Positions 12,973 through 25,511 of a stretch of DNA of 64,000 nt are shown piece by piece. A program made the position numbers and the translations under genes. Source of the DNA: Coriaria nepalensis (taxonomy: Eukaryota; Streptophyta; Magnoliopsida; Cucurbitales; Coriariaceae); contig CP114492.1 in the NCBI GenBank assembly GCA_027186245.1, positions 1,619,501 to 1,683,500 of the forward strand. Reading direction: 5' to 3'. The notes beneath the pieces were generated by a model. The model was not told the origin of the DNA, did not search any database, and was given only the letters and a program-made list of their open reading frames with translations. Within the stretch, counting starts at the first letter, position 1. Each line of letters starts with the position of its first letter.

Positions 12973-13130
12973 GATAATAATGATATCTATAGACACTATA
13001 ATAATCGTCATGAGATCGTTTCTTTCCTATGTATGATTTGGGAACAAGAATGATAATAATGATATCTATAGACACTATAATAATCGTCATGAGATCGTTT
13101 CTTTCCTATGTATGATTTGGGAACAAGAAT
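12973..13130. repeat. Perfect 79-base tandem duplication
   Basis: Two identical adjacent 79-base copies (12973-13051 and 13052-13130), each beginning GATAATAATGATATC and ending GGGAACAAGAAT; a further 7-base start of the unit follows at 13131. They sit just after the aminopeptidase stop, so probably in its 3' UTR. The lack of any difference between copies suggests a recent event. Confidence 0.95.
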
Positions 13131-13880
13131 GATAATATTGAAGTGGAAAAACTTCCATATATTGAAGTTGTTTATGTATTCTAACAAGTAAAATTTATGT
13201 CACGTATATTTAGTTTAAAAACTTGATAAGCCTTTTATGGATTTTTAGCTTTTTTTAACCCCAGATCTATCGTACAAGGAGGAAAAACATGAAAATCAAC
13301 TTACTTCTTGTTTAGTCAATTCCGATTTTGTCCGCATCATTTTCCATCGGAATAAAAACCGTTGGTGGTTGTTGTAAGGGGCCAATTAGGTGGTGCTGAG
13401 AAGTATGTGTTTGAATGGTAGGGTCCACATTCCAAAAATTTCCACGTGGCTTTGCTTGCTTGCTATTGGAAAGATTGCTCACGTGCGCGCTCTTTTGACT
13501 AGTATTCCCATTTCCCCTCCCCCTTGAAACAGAAAGACGAAAAGAAATTGTTGAGATGATAAGACTAATAATTAACACTAATCTTCCACTTAACGACTAA
13601 AACACTATCTCAACTTTTGAAAACCGATACGATTCTCACTGTATTATTACCAAATTACCCTTCTCTAAATTGAATATTGTTTCAGCGTAAGGCTCTTTTA
13701 GTAATTTGATCAACTGCTAATTAGGCCATCACCAAGTCATTGCCGTGTTTGACCTGCACAGCATCACTGTAGAGAGAGGAGAGAGAGGATTTGGAGTCTC
13801 CATTTTTTCACTTTCAGCTTCAATATCTTCTCTGCACTTTCTCATTAATCGTTATCTTTCTTTCTCTCTTCGGTTCGGAT
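13131..13880 (+). promoter_or_regulatory. Intergenic region and promoter of the proline-rich protein gene
   Basis: No coding gene is seen. Two perfect G-boxes (CACGTG) lie 37 bases apart at 13443-13448 and 13480-13485, about 500 bases before the next start codon. A CT/GA-rich stretch at about 13770-13790 probably marks the start of the leader. G-boxes are bound by bZIP and bHLH factors; their activity here is inferred. Confidence 0.45.
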
Positions 13881-13970
13881 ATGTATTACAACATTCAGAT
13901 GATGTTTAGCTGCTTAACCGTTACCGATGAGGAAGAACGATTTGAATTTGAAGGTTTAAGCAATTTCTGA
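13881..13970 (+). other. Upstream ORF, 29 codons, in the leader of the proline-rich protein gene
   Basis: An ATG-initiated frame begins MYYNIQMMF and ends in an acidic stretch (TDEEERFEFEGL) with TGA at 13968-13970, 18 bases before the main ATG. It has three in-frame ATGs. Whether it is translated cannot be judged from sequence alone. Confidence 0.55.
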
Positions 13971-13988
13971 TTTAGAGAAAGAGCTGAG

Positions 13989-15771
13989 ATGAGACGCGGT
14001 AATGGAGATGAGACGGCTGCGAACAACGCTTTAGCGACTATAAGCGCTGCTGCCAATGCGATCGCAGCCGCTGAGAATCGCGCGCCTCAAGCTAGGGCTC
14101 AGGTAAGCGACGTTTCTCGAACTAATCAATGAATGAGAGATTGGATCAGGTTTTAATTTCGGTATCTGTTTGTTTTGTTTAAGATTCGGATATGAAAGTT
14201 TGATTAGTTTCAGTTATGGACGTTTGAGTTTTCTTCAATCCTGTTTCTTATTTTTCTTTATAGTGGTTCAGTATGATTGATAGAATATGCACTGTTTTGT
14301 TAGTTAGCACTTCGGCATTCAAAATGAATCCTGAAAGCTAGCCAAACAATGCTTTTGTTGAGCTACATGTCGTAATGTTTTGGTCTGGTTTTCTGTTTTC
14401 TCTTCAATCCTAATAGACTCGTGGAATTCAACTCTGTTTCCAAGTTTTTATGATTATTCTTGCATTTTAATGATGGTCTTCAAAGATCGAAGGCAGTTGG
14501 GATCTATTATGCAGAGAAATCAATTGATTGGAAATTTTTAGGAAATAACATCTTTTTTTTTTCTTTTTTTTTTTCTATTGAAAGCCTGAAGATCTCTAGT
14601 TGAACAAGCTTTTGATTGCCAGCTTTTAGCTATGAGTAAAATTCATATGATCTTTTTATGTTGGATGCAGAAAAGAGGATGGCGCAGCAGCCTTTGGAGT
14701 TTGTATTGGTGCTTTGGGTCTCATAATAAACACAGAAACCAAATCGAGCCTGCCGTTTCCATCTCAGAAACTAGTCCTGAATCTAATACCCCTACAACTG
14801 AAAATCCAACTCAAGCGCCTACTATATCACTTCCCTTTATTGCACCTCCCTCTTCCCCTGCATCTTTCCTTCAATCTGATCCTCCTTCTGCTACACAATC
14901 ACCCACAGGTTTACTTCCTCACACTTCTATTTCTTCTAGCATGTACTCTCCACCTGGCCCTACCTCAATTTTCGCCATTGGCCCTTATGCTTACGAAACA
15001 CAGCTAGTCTCCCCACCTGTTTTCTCAACTTTCACTACTGAGCCGTCTACTGCACCCTTCACTCCACCTGAATCTCTCCACCTGAACACTACACCTTCTT
15101 CACCGGAAGTTCCGTTTGCTCAGTTGCTCAAGCCCAATATCCCAAACGGTGAGTCCAGTCAGCAATACCCATTTCTCCAAAATGAGTTTCATTCATATAA
15201 TCTTTATCCTGGAAGCCCTGTTAGCCATCTCATATCACCAAGATCGGGCATTTCTGAGTCCGGAACCTCATCTCCATTCCGTGAATATGAGTTTTTGGCA
15301 CGTGGTGGTAACTTTCTTAAGTACCCACAAGGTGAACAACCTCCTAAACTGTTGAACCTTGATATACTCTCTGCTCATGATTGGGGTTCTCGGCTTGGTT
15401 CTGGCTCCCTAACACCAGTTTCTGTAAGTTCCAAATCAAATAACGGAGGCGGAAAAGATGAAGTTGTTGATAATGGATTCACATTCAAGTTGATTCCAGA
15501 GGATGTTATAAAATGTGTGGAAAAGAAGCCAGTGGAACTGATTAAAGCAGTAGCAGGATCTCTAAGAGATTCTATGGACACAGACAAAAGAGAAGAAGAT
15601 GGTGAAAGCGTGGATTGTTACAAGGGTCATGATGGTGAACCATCGAAAGGAGAACCAGGAGTGGCACAGAACAAATTCAATTTTGACAATTCAGAAGGGG
15701 ATTCTCCAAATCCTCATACTGTGTCTGAAAATTGGTCTTTCTTTCCTATGATGCAACCAGGTGTGAGCTAA
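13989..15771 (+). CDS. Hydroxyproline-rich glycoprotein family protein (proline/serine-rich, no signal peptide)
   Basis: Two exons, 13989-14102 and 14671-15771, give 404 codons; GTAAGC and TGCAG bound the 568-base intron, phase 0. The N-terminus has an alanine-rich helix (residues 10-36) followed by a basic and aromatic motif, KRGWRSSLWSLYWCFG, across the exon junction. Residues of about 60-200 are rich in Pro, Ser and Thr, which explains the family name. The end, ENWSFFPMMQPGVS, resembles what I recall of the At5g52430/At4g25620/At1g63720 group. There is no signal peptide or transmembrane segment, so a cell-wall glycoprotein role is unlikely despite the label; function is unknown. It lies between the aminopeptidase and CYP86A genes, as in Arabidopsis. 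Confidence 0.8.
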
Positions 15772-17130
15772 CCGATACAAATCTCAATGGATGCTTCACT
15801 GCTTAAGGAATTTTTAACGTATTTGCAGGATATGTTTTAATTAGGTCATAAGATGATCAGATTCTTAGCAGGTTTTAGTTGGAAATCTCCTGGTCTTTTT
15901 TAACCCGAAATTTATAGGCTGAAGTAGATATCTTGTGCTTTGACCCTTTCTCATCTGAATCAACAGGAACTGGAATATGATAGTAGTAAAGCTGTTGATC
16001 ACAAGAGTGAACTTCTCTCTGCCTTTGCTTTGTACTTTTAGGATTTCAGGCACTTGGTTAAAATGTTGATAGTTTCGACACATTTTCTTGGTGGTTCAGT
16101 GCAGAATCTGCATATACAGACTGCGTTCAAACCAAAAAGAAAGATCCGGTTCAACACTAAGACTCAAAAGTTAAAGAGGCACAGGTAAACGAATGTCATA
16201 TTGTCCTGTCATGCAAAATCATGGCATGAACTAATGGGACATGCTAATAAGTAATCAAACTATTGGATGTCTCTTTTTATGTTTGTTTTTTAAATAATTA
16301 AAATTAAACAACAATAATCATCAATCGTTGATAATCATTGTCCTGATTAATGATGATTAATCACTAGTAATTTAAACGATATAACCATTGGAACATGATT
16401 AACCATGCATGACACTTAAGTTAAACAAAAAGACAGAATCAGACTAATTAACGCATTAATGTGATATCATCATCGACTTTTGATTCTTGAATGCATAATA
16501 ATCATAAAAAACAACAATAATAAAGGTATGAGACTGGTGAGAATGAGATGATAACTTAGTGGTAGTATTTACCGTGACCTAGTAGATTTTGAGTCATATA
16601 GGAAGAATTAGAGTAACGTATAATGATCTTTCTTTAAAAAATGAAGAAAAAAAAAGGAACTTGGGACAGATATTAAACTGCTGTACTTTAAAATAAGATA
16701 TTTCAATTACATTTTATAGAATTAAACTAAAACACGTTGCTATGAATCATCCAAAATTTATCAAATGCAAAACGTTTTTCACCACTAAAATGCCTTTTTC
16801 TTTCTAGAAACCCTCTTTTGAATTTTCGTAGTTGAGTTCAAAGCTATATGATCCAACCTGATTAGCTAAGACCTTTCGTCCTCACCATTATTTTAATGCC
16901 CCATTTCAATTTCTTGGGCATTTTGACCTGACTGGCCCCTCTTAATAGAACTCTTCCTCTAACCCCTTCCTTTCTAGAAACAGAACTCCAAAGCACATTT
17001 CTCCTCTTCTCTCTCTGATTCTGTTTTCTGAAATTTCATACTTTATATAAACTTCAAGGCGTTCTTAGCTGCTCCAGCAGACCAGCTGGGCGTTTTGCTT
17101 AAATTTTGGCGGGGAAAAGATGAAAGAAAA
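15772..17130. other. 3' flank of the proline-rich protein gene and AT-rich spacer
   Basis: No coding gene is seen. A TGCAG acceptor-like site followed by a less AT-rich segment at about 16106-16187 could be a spliced 3' UTR exon of the preceding gene. A TATATAA at 17043-17049 and a CT-rich stretch mark the former promoter of the broken BTB gene that follows. Confidence 0.4.
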
Positions 17131-18545
17131 ATGCCACCTTTTGCTAGTTGTTCTTCTTCTTCTTCGATCGGAATTCGCGAACCCAGATTGGATCCCAACA
17201 TTTTTCACCATTGACGTGTAGGTGGCCAGCTCTTCCAAACCACGAAGCAAACCCTAACCCTACCCGGACCCAATTCTCTCTTCGCTAGGATTTTCGATTC
17301 CACCTCCTCGACTGAATCAACTATCCCTTTCATCGATCGTGATCCTGACCTGTTCTCAATCCTCCTCTCCCTTCTCCGAACTGGGAATCTTCCGTCTAAA
17401 GCCAAATCCTTTGACCTCCAAGACGTAATTCTAGAATCCCAATTCTACGGAATTGAATTAGTCAATGCCCAATCCAACCCTTCTCAATTCGAAGCCTTCA
17501 ATCTGGAAAAATCCTTCATTTTACCCCTCAACAGCTGGGATTCACCCTCTGCTATCGCCACCACTCTGTTCGGTTCCATCCACGTAGCTCATGGCAGCAA
17601 AATTACCTCCTTTGATTGGTCCCTACAGAGAAAGTCAACCATTTTGACTCAATTCACAGCCGTTGATTCCCTCCTAGCCATGTCCTCATCAGTAGCCGCT
17701 GCAGGTGCTACTGATTTATCTGGCATACAAATCATCGATTTCGAAAAAGGGTTTGTAAAGGAAACCTTGAATTGGGAAAATGTCCAGCTCAACTGTACGA
17801 GCTATAGGATCCTCTTATGAGTTCCTATTCGCTAGCTTTGAATCAGGTCGTAGGAATTCCAATTCCATCATGGTCTATGATTTCCATACGTTTGATTCCG
17901 GTCATAGAAATTAGTCGCAACGCGATCTTTGGTGCAGATCTCGACTCAGCGATTCCGGCCACAAAACTGAACTGGGTTTTGAGCTATAACTTGCTTATGG
18001 CTTCTGGGTCCCACAGCGGGCCCTCAGGTGTATCGGGTAATGTCAGTTCTGGGGTATAAGGTCTGGAAATGTTGTTTGGGAGATTAAAGAGAAGATGGAC
18101 TGTTTCTCGGGCATAACAGTTTCTAATGATTTAGGAGCCATATTTAAGGTTGGGGTGAATTCGGGCAAGGTTTTTTACGGAGATATGAGGAAATTAGGGG
18201 ATGAAAATCCATGGTTATGTCTGTCGGATAGGAGGAAGGTGGTAAATGGGAAAAAGGGTGTTGTTGGGTGTAAGATTGAGAGCCATGGGAGTCAAGTTTT
18301 TTCGACAAAGGGAGGCGATGTAGAACTGTGGTCTGAGGTGGCAGTTGGGTCGTCTTCTTCTCGTAGAAGGAAAGATAAATGGATTAGAAGAAAGGGTGTT
18401 TAGCAAGAATGTGATGGGGAGGTTGAAGGATATTGGAGGGTCTAGGATTAGTAACTTAGGTTTTGGAGGTAATAAGATGTTTGTAACTAGAAAAGATCAG
18501 CAGTTTGTGGAAGTTTGGCAGAGCTCTATTAAGGGATTTCGATTC
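17131..18545 (+). pseudogene. Broken BTB/POZ-WD40 (KCTD-like) gene, intronless
   Basis: The frame starts at ATG 17131 (MPPFASCSSSSS) and meets a TGA at 17212-17214. The BTB (T1-type) part continues as VGGQLFQTTKQTLTLPGP, then IDRDPDLFSILLSLLRTGNL and LQDVILESQFYGIEL, followed by WD40-like sequence (FGSIHVAHGSKITSFDW). Single-base shifts are needed near 17780, near 17910, near 18052 and near 18365 to keep reading GSSYEFLFASFESGRRN, then NAIFGADLDSAIPATKL, SGNVVWEIKEKMDCFSG, and ERVFSKNVMGRLKDIGG up to FVTRKDQQFVEVWQSS. Each segment reads as good protein in its own frame, so this was a real gene of the At5g41330/At3g09030 type (recalled) that has decayed. Such proteins are thought to be Cullin3 adaptors. 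Assembly errors are a less likely explanation, since neighbouring genes are intact. Confidence 0.85.
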
Positions 18546-21500
18546 TTCATGACAGAAATTTGCTTGCTTTGGTACTTAGTTCTTTGTTATGTTTATTTTT
18601 TAATTTTTTAATTTTTTAATTTTTTAATTTGTAATTGTATGAGGCAATGATTATTTTGATTCTTTATAAATGGCTAATTTATTCAGACCAAAAGAAGGTG
18701 TGAATTAGTGAAGATACTTTGTACCTTGTTTCTGTGAAAATCATGAATGAGAAATGCTCTGTTGTTTCTATTTTTGGAAGTAGAACTGATAAAAGCTCTG
18801 GTCTTGGTAGCTGTGGCTTCATTGTAAGAGATAGTAGAGTTCATATGCTCTTATTAGCTCAAGCCAATTTTACATGGCTGTTAAACTTCAACAGGTCTTC
18901 TTTGGTGCAGTTCTAATAACTGGTTGCTTCGTTTACTTTTGAAGTGGCCGGACCTTTAAATCCTACCTAATTTAAGAAGTTTGGTTTCGTCCCGAACCTA
19001 ACCGTATGGTTTTAAATTCATCCGAACATACAAGATCTCGGAAATTTTATTTTATTTTCACCTCCTCAAACTTATTTTAATTTATTTTTATTTATAATTC
19101 TACTTTCCCCTTGCTTCATCTTTACAAATGCGAATGAAATTACTTGCCGCCGCCGCTGTTGGCATTCACCGCTGCCTTCAACTAGTGGCTAATTCTAAAA
19201 ACGTCATATCTTTTGCTATCAGTAGCGCCAGTTCTACAGGCCTGTAAACGTTTGAATATAATGAATTAATGACCGACCAAAGCAGATTGGACCTCTTTCT
19301 TAATGCCACTCCTAAATCAAACGAACAAATATATTGATTTTTTATATAATCAAGTAATGTAGTTAAACGATGTTTATAAGCCGTTCGAGAAATATCTTAT
19401 TGGTTAAATATGATTGTTTCAATGTATTTTCTTTGATCCATCAAGTCTTGACATTTTCTCTAAGATTGGTTATGAAAACTATTATGATCTCCAACATGAA
19501 TTCTAAGTTTATCTTTCTTTTTCCAATTGGAAAATCCACTATTGGTAAAATAATCTTTATGCATAGTATTAATTAAGCACACTAATAGTCATAAGATAAC
19601 AACACAACACATGTAAAAAGCAGCATCTTTATGCACACTATACTCCAACCAATTGTCATATGTATTTAACCATGAGGCTTGAAATCAACGATATTATTTT
19701 CCAAAATATATTTTTTGAAAAATCATGACCACAAGACCTTTTTTGAAGTAAGCTTTTTTAATATTGTCTAGTTTATCGGGACGATGATCTGAAACTTTTG
19801 ATTAGAAATTAGGATCATAAAGTAAGTCATCCAATTGAATCAACTCTATGCTATTTTTTGATTATTGAATGTACAAATATCATCTTGAGTATTCATTCAT
19901 CTCTTGAGAATGGAAAGTTTACTCCGACGTTGATTTTCTCTTGAAGTACTTTTCCATCACTGTGTCTGCGGCATATAATGTGTGAACAAAGCAAATATAA
20001 AGCATAAAAAAAGTAAACAAACACTAAATTCGAGTCACAAAAAGACAATATATATCTTATATTTTAATGAGTTCCAATTCCAAGTAAGAAAAATTACTAC
20101 TACTTTCAATCAGTTCACCAACTGTTTTATCCATCTGAGTTTTATTTTCATCAATTTCTATCTCTCCATAATTCATTTCTAAATTTAGATCAAATATTAT
20201 TCTTTTACAGAGTAATGACTTCCAACTAAAAAAAACAACACTAACATGAAGGAGGGAAACTTAGGGGATACAATCGCCAATCGGCCACTTCAATTCACCA
20301 TGGAAATATAGAGAATCGAAAGGCGGACAGCCGGAATATGAAAGATTTCGGTCCGCCGGACAAAGTGGGTCACAGACTCATGGTAGAGAGAGAAGAAGAA
20401 TAAGAAGAAGGGGAAGAGAGATGAAAATGGAGATGAAGTTGTAATCGCTAATAGAAAGTGAGTTAGTGATAATTATAAATTTAACCACACTAGATTCAAA
20501 AAAATTATTTTGACCTCAATAAAATAAAAATAATAATAATTTAGCCCCCATAATTTTTAAAATATTCCTACTTTCTATTTTTTTTTTCCCAGGAGCCAGA
20601 TGGGTGCTACAACCCCACATGGCTCCGTCCCTGGCAATACCATCATGTATACAAAAATTTCTGAAAACAATAATACCTCATTTTAAACATTTAGATATAT
20701 TTATCATATTGAAGAAATTTTTATTTTTCAATTAAGGACATGACTTTATTTATTTATATATTGTTTTCCAATAGAACTCAAGATTGAAGACAAAAGCAGC
20801 TGCAAAATGATGGTAACTTTAATATCATTTGTACATGATAATCAATGCCGTCGATAGAGGTGGCAAAATGTGACTGCACATCACGATTAGGGCACAATCC
20901 AAAATGTAGGTGCTCGTGCCTAAAATTAAAAGTACAATAGGAGATTAGTAAATGGGCAATATATGTGATGTATAGTGTCGTACTCGGTACGGGCCCATTA
21001 AGGCCCATAGGCTCAAGTATACTCTTTTTTTTTATAAATTATTTATAAAATTTGTATATTATTAATTATTTATGAGTTTTTATTTAATAATTAAAATTAT
21101 AAATAAATAAATTCTATTAACTATTATTTGGCCAAACAAACGCTTTCCATGCCATGACGGGTCCACACGTGCCAGTACAGAAACTCCTATACCTAGACCG
21201 AGCCATGCCTCCCATGTCCGTGCTAGCCCAACTTATTTTACCATCGCTAACCGCCAATTTACATCTATTAATAAATGTTTCCCTCAACTATTATACTAGG
21301 GAAAGACCCGTCTTTTTTCTATTTTTGGCCGGTGTTGGAATAGTGCAGTATCTCCGACTGTTAACACGACGGGGTATCCTACTAAAGATTGAGTTAAATG
21401 AAAGTTCTCAAAAAACTTTTAATAAGGGTGTTTCGGTTTAGACAGACGATGATTCTATTACGAGAGAGTTTTATTTTTTCTTTCTTAAAAAAATAATTAA

Positions 21501-22731
21501 TTATACAAAAATCAATAGGATTAGCTGCAAATTAAATCCCACTCTCAAATAGTATTAAAATTTTGTTAACCCTAGTTTTGATCATACAAAACCTTTCGAG
21601 CATGACTATAGAATCTTTAATATTTTTGCTATTTTTGTTACTAATTTTAGAGATATTTTTTGGTTGACCATTGTGTCTGTGGTGGATAGACTTCAACCAC
21701 ATATGTCAGGTTCACGTTTCCCCATCATACATTACATTAAGTTTAAGCGTAGTTTAGATGAATTTGTCTACTATATAAGCAGGGATTATCCCAAAACTTT
21801 AAATTTAGATAAGAAACCAAAAAACAGAGACATGAATGTCTCATTTTGAATTGACTTAACATGATTGAAGTCGGTCTCAGTTTTTATTGCTCGTCTGACC
21901 TCTTTAGTCAGGGGGTTTAATTTGGTGGAGCCAAATTGAGAGGGTAGCGAAACTATAATGCCGGCTGTTATTAATCCTAACCATGCCTTCCTTTTTTTCA
22001 ACTATACAAAATAATAATTGACTTATGATTCTCATCAAAATTAATTAGGGACCCTCACGTTGAAATTTTTCACTCTAATCGTATTTGAAAGTGTTAAGCT
22101 TCTTATCATGATATTTGAAAAAATTGTATACCCAAATGAATACTTGTGTTGAAATAAATTTTCAACCATAAATGTTGTAGATTTAAAACACCAAACTAAA
22201 TATACGACAATGAAAATGAAAATAAGCATATTTAAATTCGTCATAGTATATAGCACAATCTCCGGATCCGAAACAGCACAATCTCCGGATCCGAAACGTG
22301 CAATTGATGCCTCAAGGTTAGGCTTTGCCTTCTATCTTCGATCTCTTTTTTTGATAGTTCTTAATGGAACAAAACACTAGGGTTATTAAGTAGAGAGGAA
22401 ATCTAAATCTAATCAATAAATAACTATCGAGTGAGTCATATTATTATCGGTCATCTATTAACTCGGGCCTACATTGTCATCGACAATATTTAGTAAGATC
22501 GAGGAGTGCTAATTAAGCTCATAACCTAGTCAAATCACATAATTGTACTACATTTTCAAGCATATCCAAAGCCTAATCATATTGATCATCTCATATTTAA
22601 AGAACTTGAAATACTATGACTAATGGTAGTCCAATTAAGAGAGTTCTAACAATTCGATCTTAAAAGTAAGGTTAAATTATTATTTTATTTTTTCTATTTA
22701 CATATTTTTCTTATTTTCAATTCAATTAAGT
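18546..22731. other. Gene-free AT-rich spacer with degenerate repeats
   Basis: No coding gene is seen. An open stretch of about 65 codons at 18719-18916 (FGSRTDKSSGLGSCGF) might be a further piece of the broken BTB gene, but I cannot show it. TTTTTTAA is repeated about five times at 18595-18630. Around 20592-20640 an inverted pair (GGAGCCAGATGGG and CCCACATGGCTCC) lies in sequence that looks like the end of an old transposon. A more GC-rich block at 20980-21260 (ACGGGCCCATTAAGGCCCA and following) also looks transposon-derived. Class is not identifiable. Confidence 0.45.
22252..22297. repeat. Two perfect tandem copies of a 23-base unit
   Basis: The unit begins AGCACAATCTCC and ends GGATCCGAAAC; copies are at 22252-22274 and 22275-22297 without mismatch. 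No gene is adjacent. Confidence 0.9.
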
Positions 22732-23405
22732 CTTTTAACTTTTATTTTTTTGTCATATTTTAGTCTCTTAGATAAAGAAGATAGAAGATAAATAATAAAA
22801 TATTCTAAGAAGCTCTACTTAACTTTTATTAAATAAAATTTGACACATTACACTTCCCTTAATTTTCATTTTCATCCTATCACCATTGTGGTCGCCCCAA
22901 CCTCTATCGTCGTTCATTCTTTAACCTCCATTGGTGTCGTTGCCCCACCTCTGTCGTTGTTATTGCCACCCACCACTCCACCTTTGTTTCCACCTTTGAA
23001 GGTAGGGCGGCATGGCAATGGAGATGGGGCGACGGCAACGACGATGACAAGGTGAGACAGCTAGCGATACGACGACGATGGAGGTGGGGCAGAGTGATGA
23101 TGGAGGTTGAGCAACGACAACAACAATGGTTCGGTAGCAACAATGACACAAAAGTGGAGTAGCATATGGTGGTGACAAACGTCGATGTGGGGCGGCGTTG
23201 GAGTTGGGGCAATCGTGGTGACCGCGGTAGTAAGACGAAAATAAAAGTTAAGGAAAGAAGAATGTGCCAATTTTTTTAAAACAAAAGTTAAGTGGAAGTT
23301 TTTAAAATATAGAATATTAAATATTTTTATATTTTTTATCTAAAGGAATAAAATAGAATAAAAATAATAAATAAAAATATAATTAAATCAAACAAAAGTT
23401 AAGGG
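22732..23405. mobile_element. Foldback-type (long inverted repeat) element, non-coding
   Basis: The left arm (about 22732-22876, CTTAACTTTTATTAAATAA then TGACACATTACACTTCCC) is matched in reverse complement by the right arm (about 23236-23405, CTTAACTTTTGTTTTAAA then TGGCACATTCTTCTTTCC). The arms are T-rich and diverged. They continue inward into a GC-richer core rich in CACC/GGTG (for example GGTCGCCCCAACCTC near 22890 against GATTGCCCCAACTCC in the reverse complement near 23205). No transposase frame is seen; the long frames on the minus strand are by-products of the biased composition. Exact ends and target duplication could not be set. Confidence 0.6.
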
Positions 23406-25464
23406 AAAAAAAGTGCATGCATAAATAAATGACCCAACAATTATACTAAAATCATAGTGGGACTTTTTATGATTGGTGTAATCAAATTAGTAGGTTATAA
23501 TTACCCAATTTAGAACCTCATGACAGGATTTTTAAAGGTCTTAACCTTTAAAAATATGTAATAATACTATAGTACACCTTTGATTAGCAAATAGTTGTCA
23601 CATCCATATAGCCAAACGCGATAGAAACATGTACATGACATTACGATGTATTACAAAAGCTAATTTTTTACATTTTCATGACTCGCTGTCAATTGCATAG
23701 TTAACTAAATTAGAGTTTCGATTTGGAAATTTTTTTTTTTTTTTTTTTCAGAAGTAATAGGTGCCATGAGAGATGATACTCGACATCATGTGTGATTTCT
23801 TCTTTGTGTAGCAACTTACTTATGCTATGATTTCTTCTTTGATTCAATAAGATTTATATTTAATAGGATCAGACTTTTCCATTTCGAAATCTCAGTATTT
23901 AAACAGGAGTCAAATGAGAAGATGATCTTTAAATTTTTTTATTGCCAAGAAATTGAGAAGAGAATTGGATTCTGGTTTATTTACTTAAGAATCAATTTTA
24001 ATCGGTGAATCTTGAAATTTTTATCAAATTATTTTTTTATTTTATTCTCGTATATTCCCTAAATTTCTCGAAAGTTTGGATTTTAAATTTATAAATTAAT
24101 TTATTTTAATTATATTAATTTATTTTAATCTTTTATATAATTTATATGTTATATATTCGGTCTATCTAAAAAATATTCTAAAAGAAAAAACTTCACTTAC
24201 ATTTATAGATAAACACAGATAACTAAGTTCTATTTTAAAAATATTGAAAATGTGACTGGGGAAATTAAATTGCTAATCAAATATTACCATCTATCATACT
24301 TAGTAATGAACTTCTTAATTCATGCCGAAGATCAATCAGAACATCGACATGTTGGGAACCTTATAAAGTAAGCAATCCGGTTTACTCTACCCGAAAAACC
24401 AGGGCACACGAAGGATAACACTTTGATTGGAAGGAGATCACGGAGAACAAAAAAAAACCACACACGATCCACAGCTCCCTCCCTTATCTTACATGTCCTC
24501 TTTCTTATTCTCAAATAGTTTGACTACTTCAAGTAAATATACATGACTTCTATTAGTTTATATTGGATCAGATTCTATTTCTTTTTAAAAATTATTTGAT
24601 ATGATCCAACCGTTATTTGATATTGTCCGACCGATACTCATTCCTAATATAATTACATGACCATTTATTAGAATATATATATCAGTTGGGAAGAAAAAAT
24701 ATAATTAGTTTTGAAATAAATCTCTCTCTCTTTATTCGTAAGACTTTATAGAAAAAATAAAAGTAATTAGTATCCAAAATTTAATAAGAAAAAAAAAAAA
24801 CCTATTTACTTATGAATCAACTAAATCTCTTTTTCCTAATAATCCTAACACCATTGATTAATGTCCGAGAACTTTCGTATTAAGGATGAATGAAGAAACA
24901 TATTGACATGTTCCTTCGAGATGTTTTTGCATAGACAAGAAAGTACATGATCTAACTTCAGTGTTAAGTAGCTAGAGACTGTACGCCTGGCTATTAGCTA
25001 GAACTCAAGTATATAGGTGACATATCCTATAATTTTCCATTATATATATATATATATATATAATTTTTTTTTATTATTTAATTTATGATAGATTTACTTG
25101 CATACACCCAGTAGGCCAATAATCAATGCCACAATTTAAGGTGAAACACCCCTTTCGCACTAAATTAGGTGAGCTTGATCTGTTTTTTCCTTTTTTAACG
25201 TAAATAATACGACTTCCTGATGTACGCTTGGATAATTTGTTTTGTAAATAAGATGAGTTCAAAGTAGTTAGGTACAGAGAGAGCTATCTATCTGTTTGCT
25301 TTGTTCCCCCCCCCCCCCCCCCCGCCAATAATCCTCCAACGACCTAAGTTGGCATTAATGGCTGTCTTCTCGACCTTAGCTTAGCTGGGTTTTTTCTCAT
25401 CAGAGTGAAACTCCATCTATTTACATAATTCCTCAATAGCCTCCCTTCCCTCATTAATTACACC

Positions 25465-25495
<31 letters not shown>

Positions 25496-25500
25496 TCTAC
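23406..25500. other. AT-rich spacer upstream of CYP86A
   Basis: No coding gene is seen. The stretch includes A/T runs (23729-23749), an AT dinucleotide run at about 25042-25062, an 18-base poly-C tract at 25306-25323, and a CT microsatellite at 25465-25491. Confidence 0.6.
25465..25491. repeat. CT dinucleotide microsatellite
   Basis: About 13 uninterrupted CT units directly before the TATA box of the CYP86A gene. Pyrimidine-rich tracts at this place are common in plant core promoters. Confidence 0.9.
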
Positions 25501-25511
25501 ACTTACAACCC

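Noticed and set aside
18719..18916. 65-codon open stretch treated as a separate gene
   Set aside because: No start context or partner exons; at most it is a distant part of the broken BTB-WD40 gene.
20592..21260. Possible autonomous transposon
   Set aside because: Short inverted motifs and a GC-richer block are present, but there is no protein-coding remnant and no matching ends.
22904..23270. Several overlapping long open frames on the minus strand
   Set aside because: They arise from the CACC/GGTG-biased core of the foldback element, overlap one another in different frames and show no domain.
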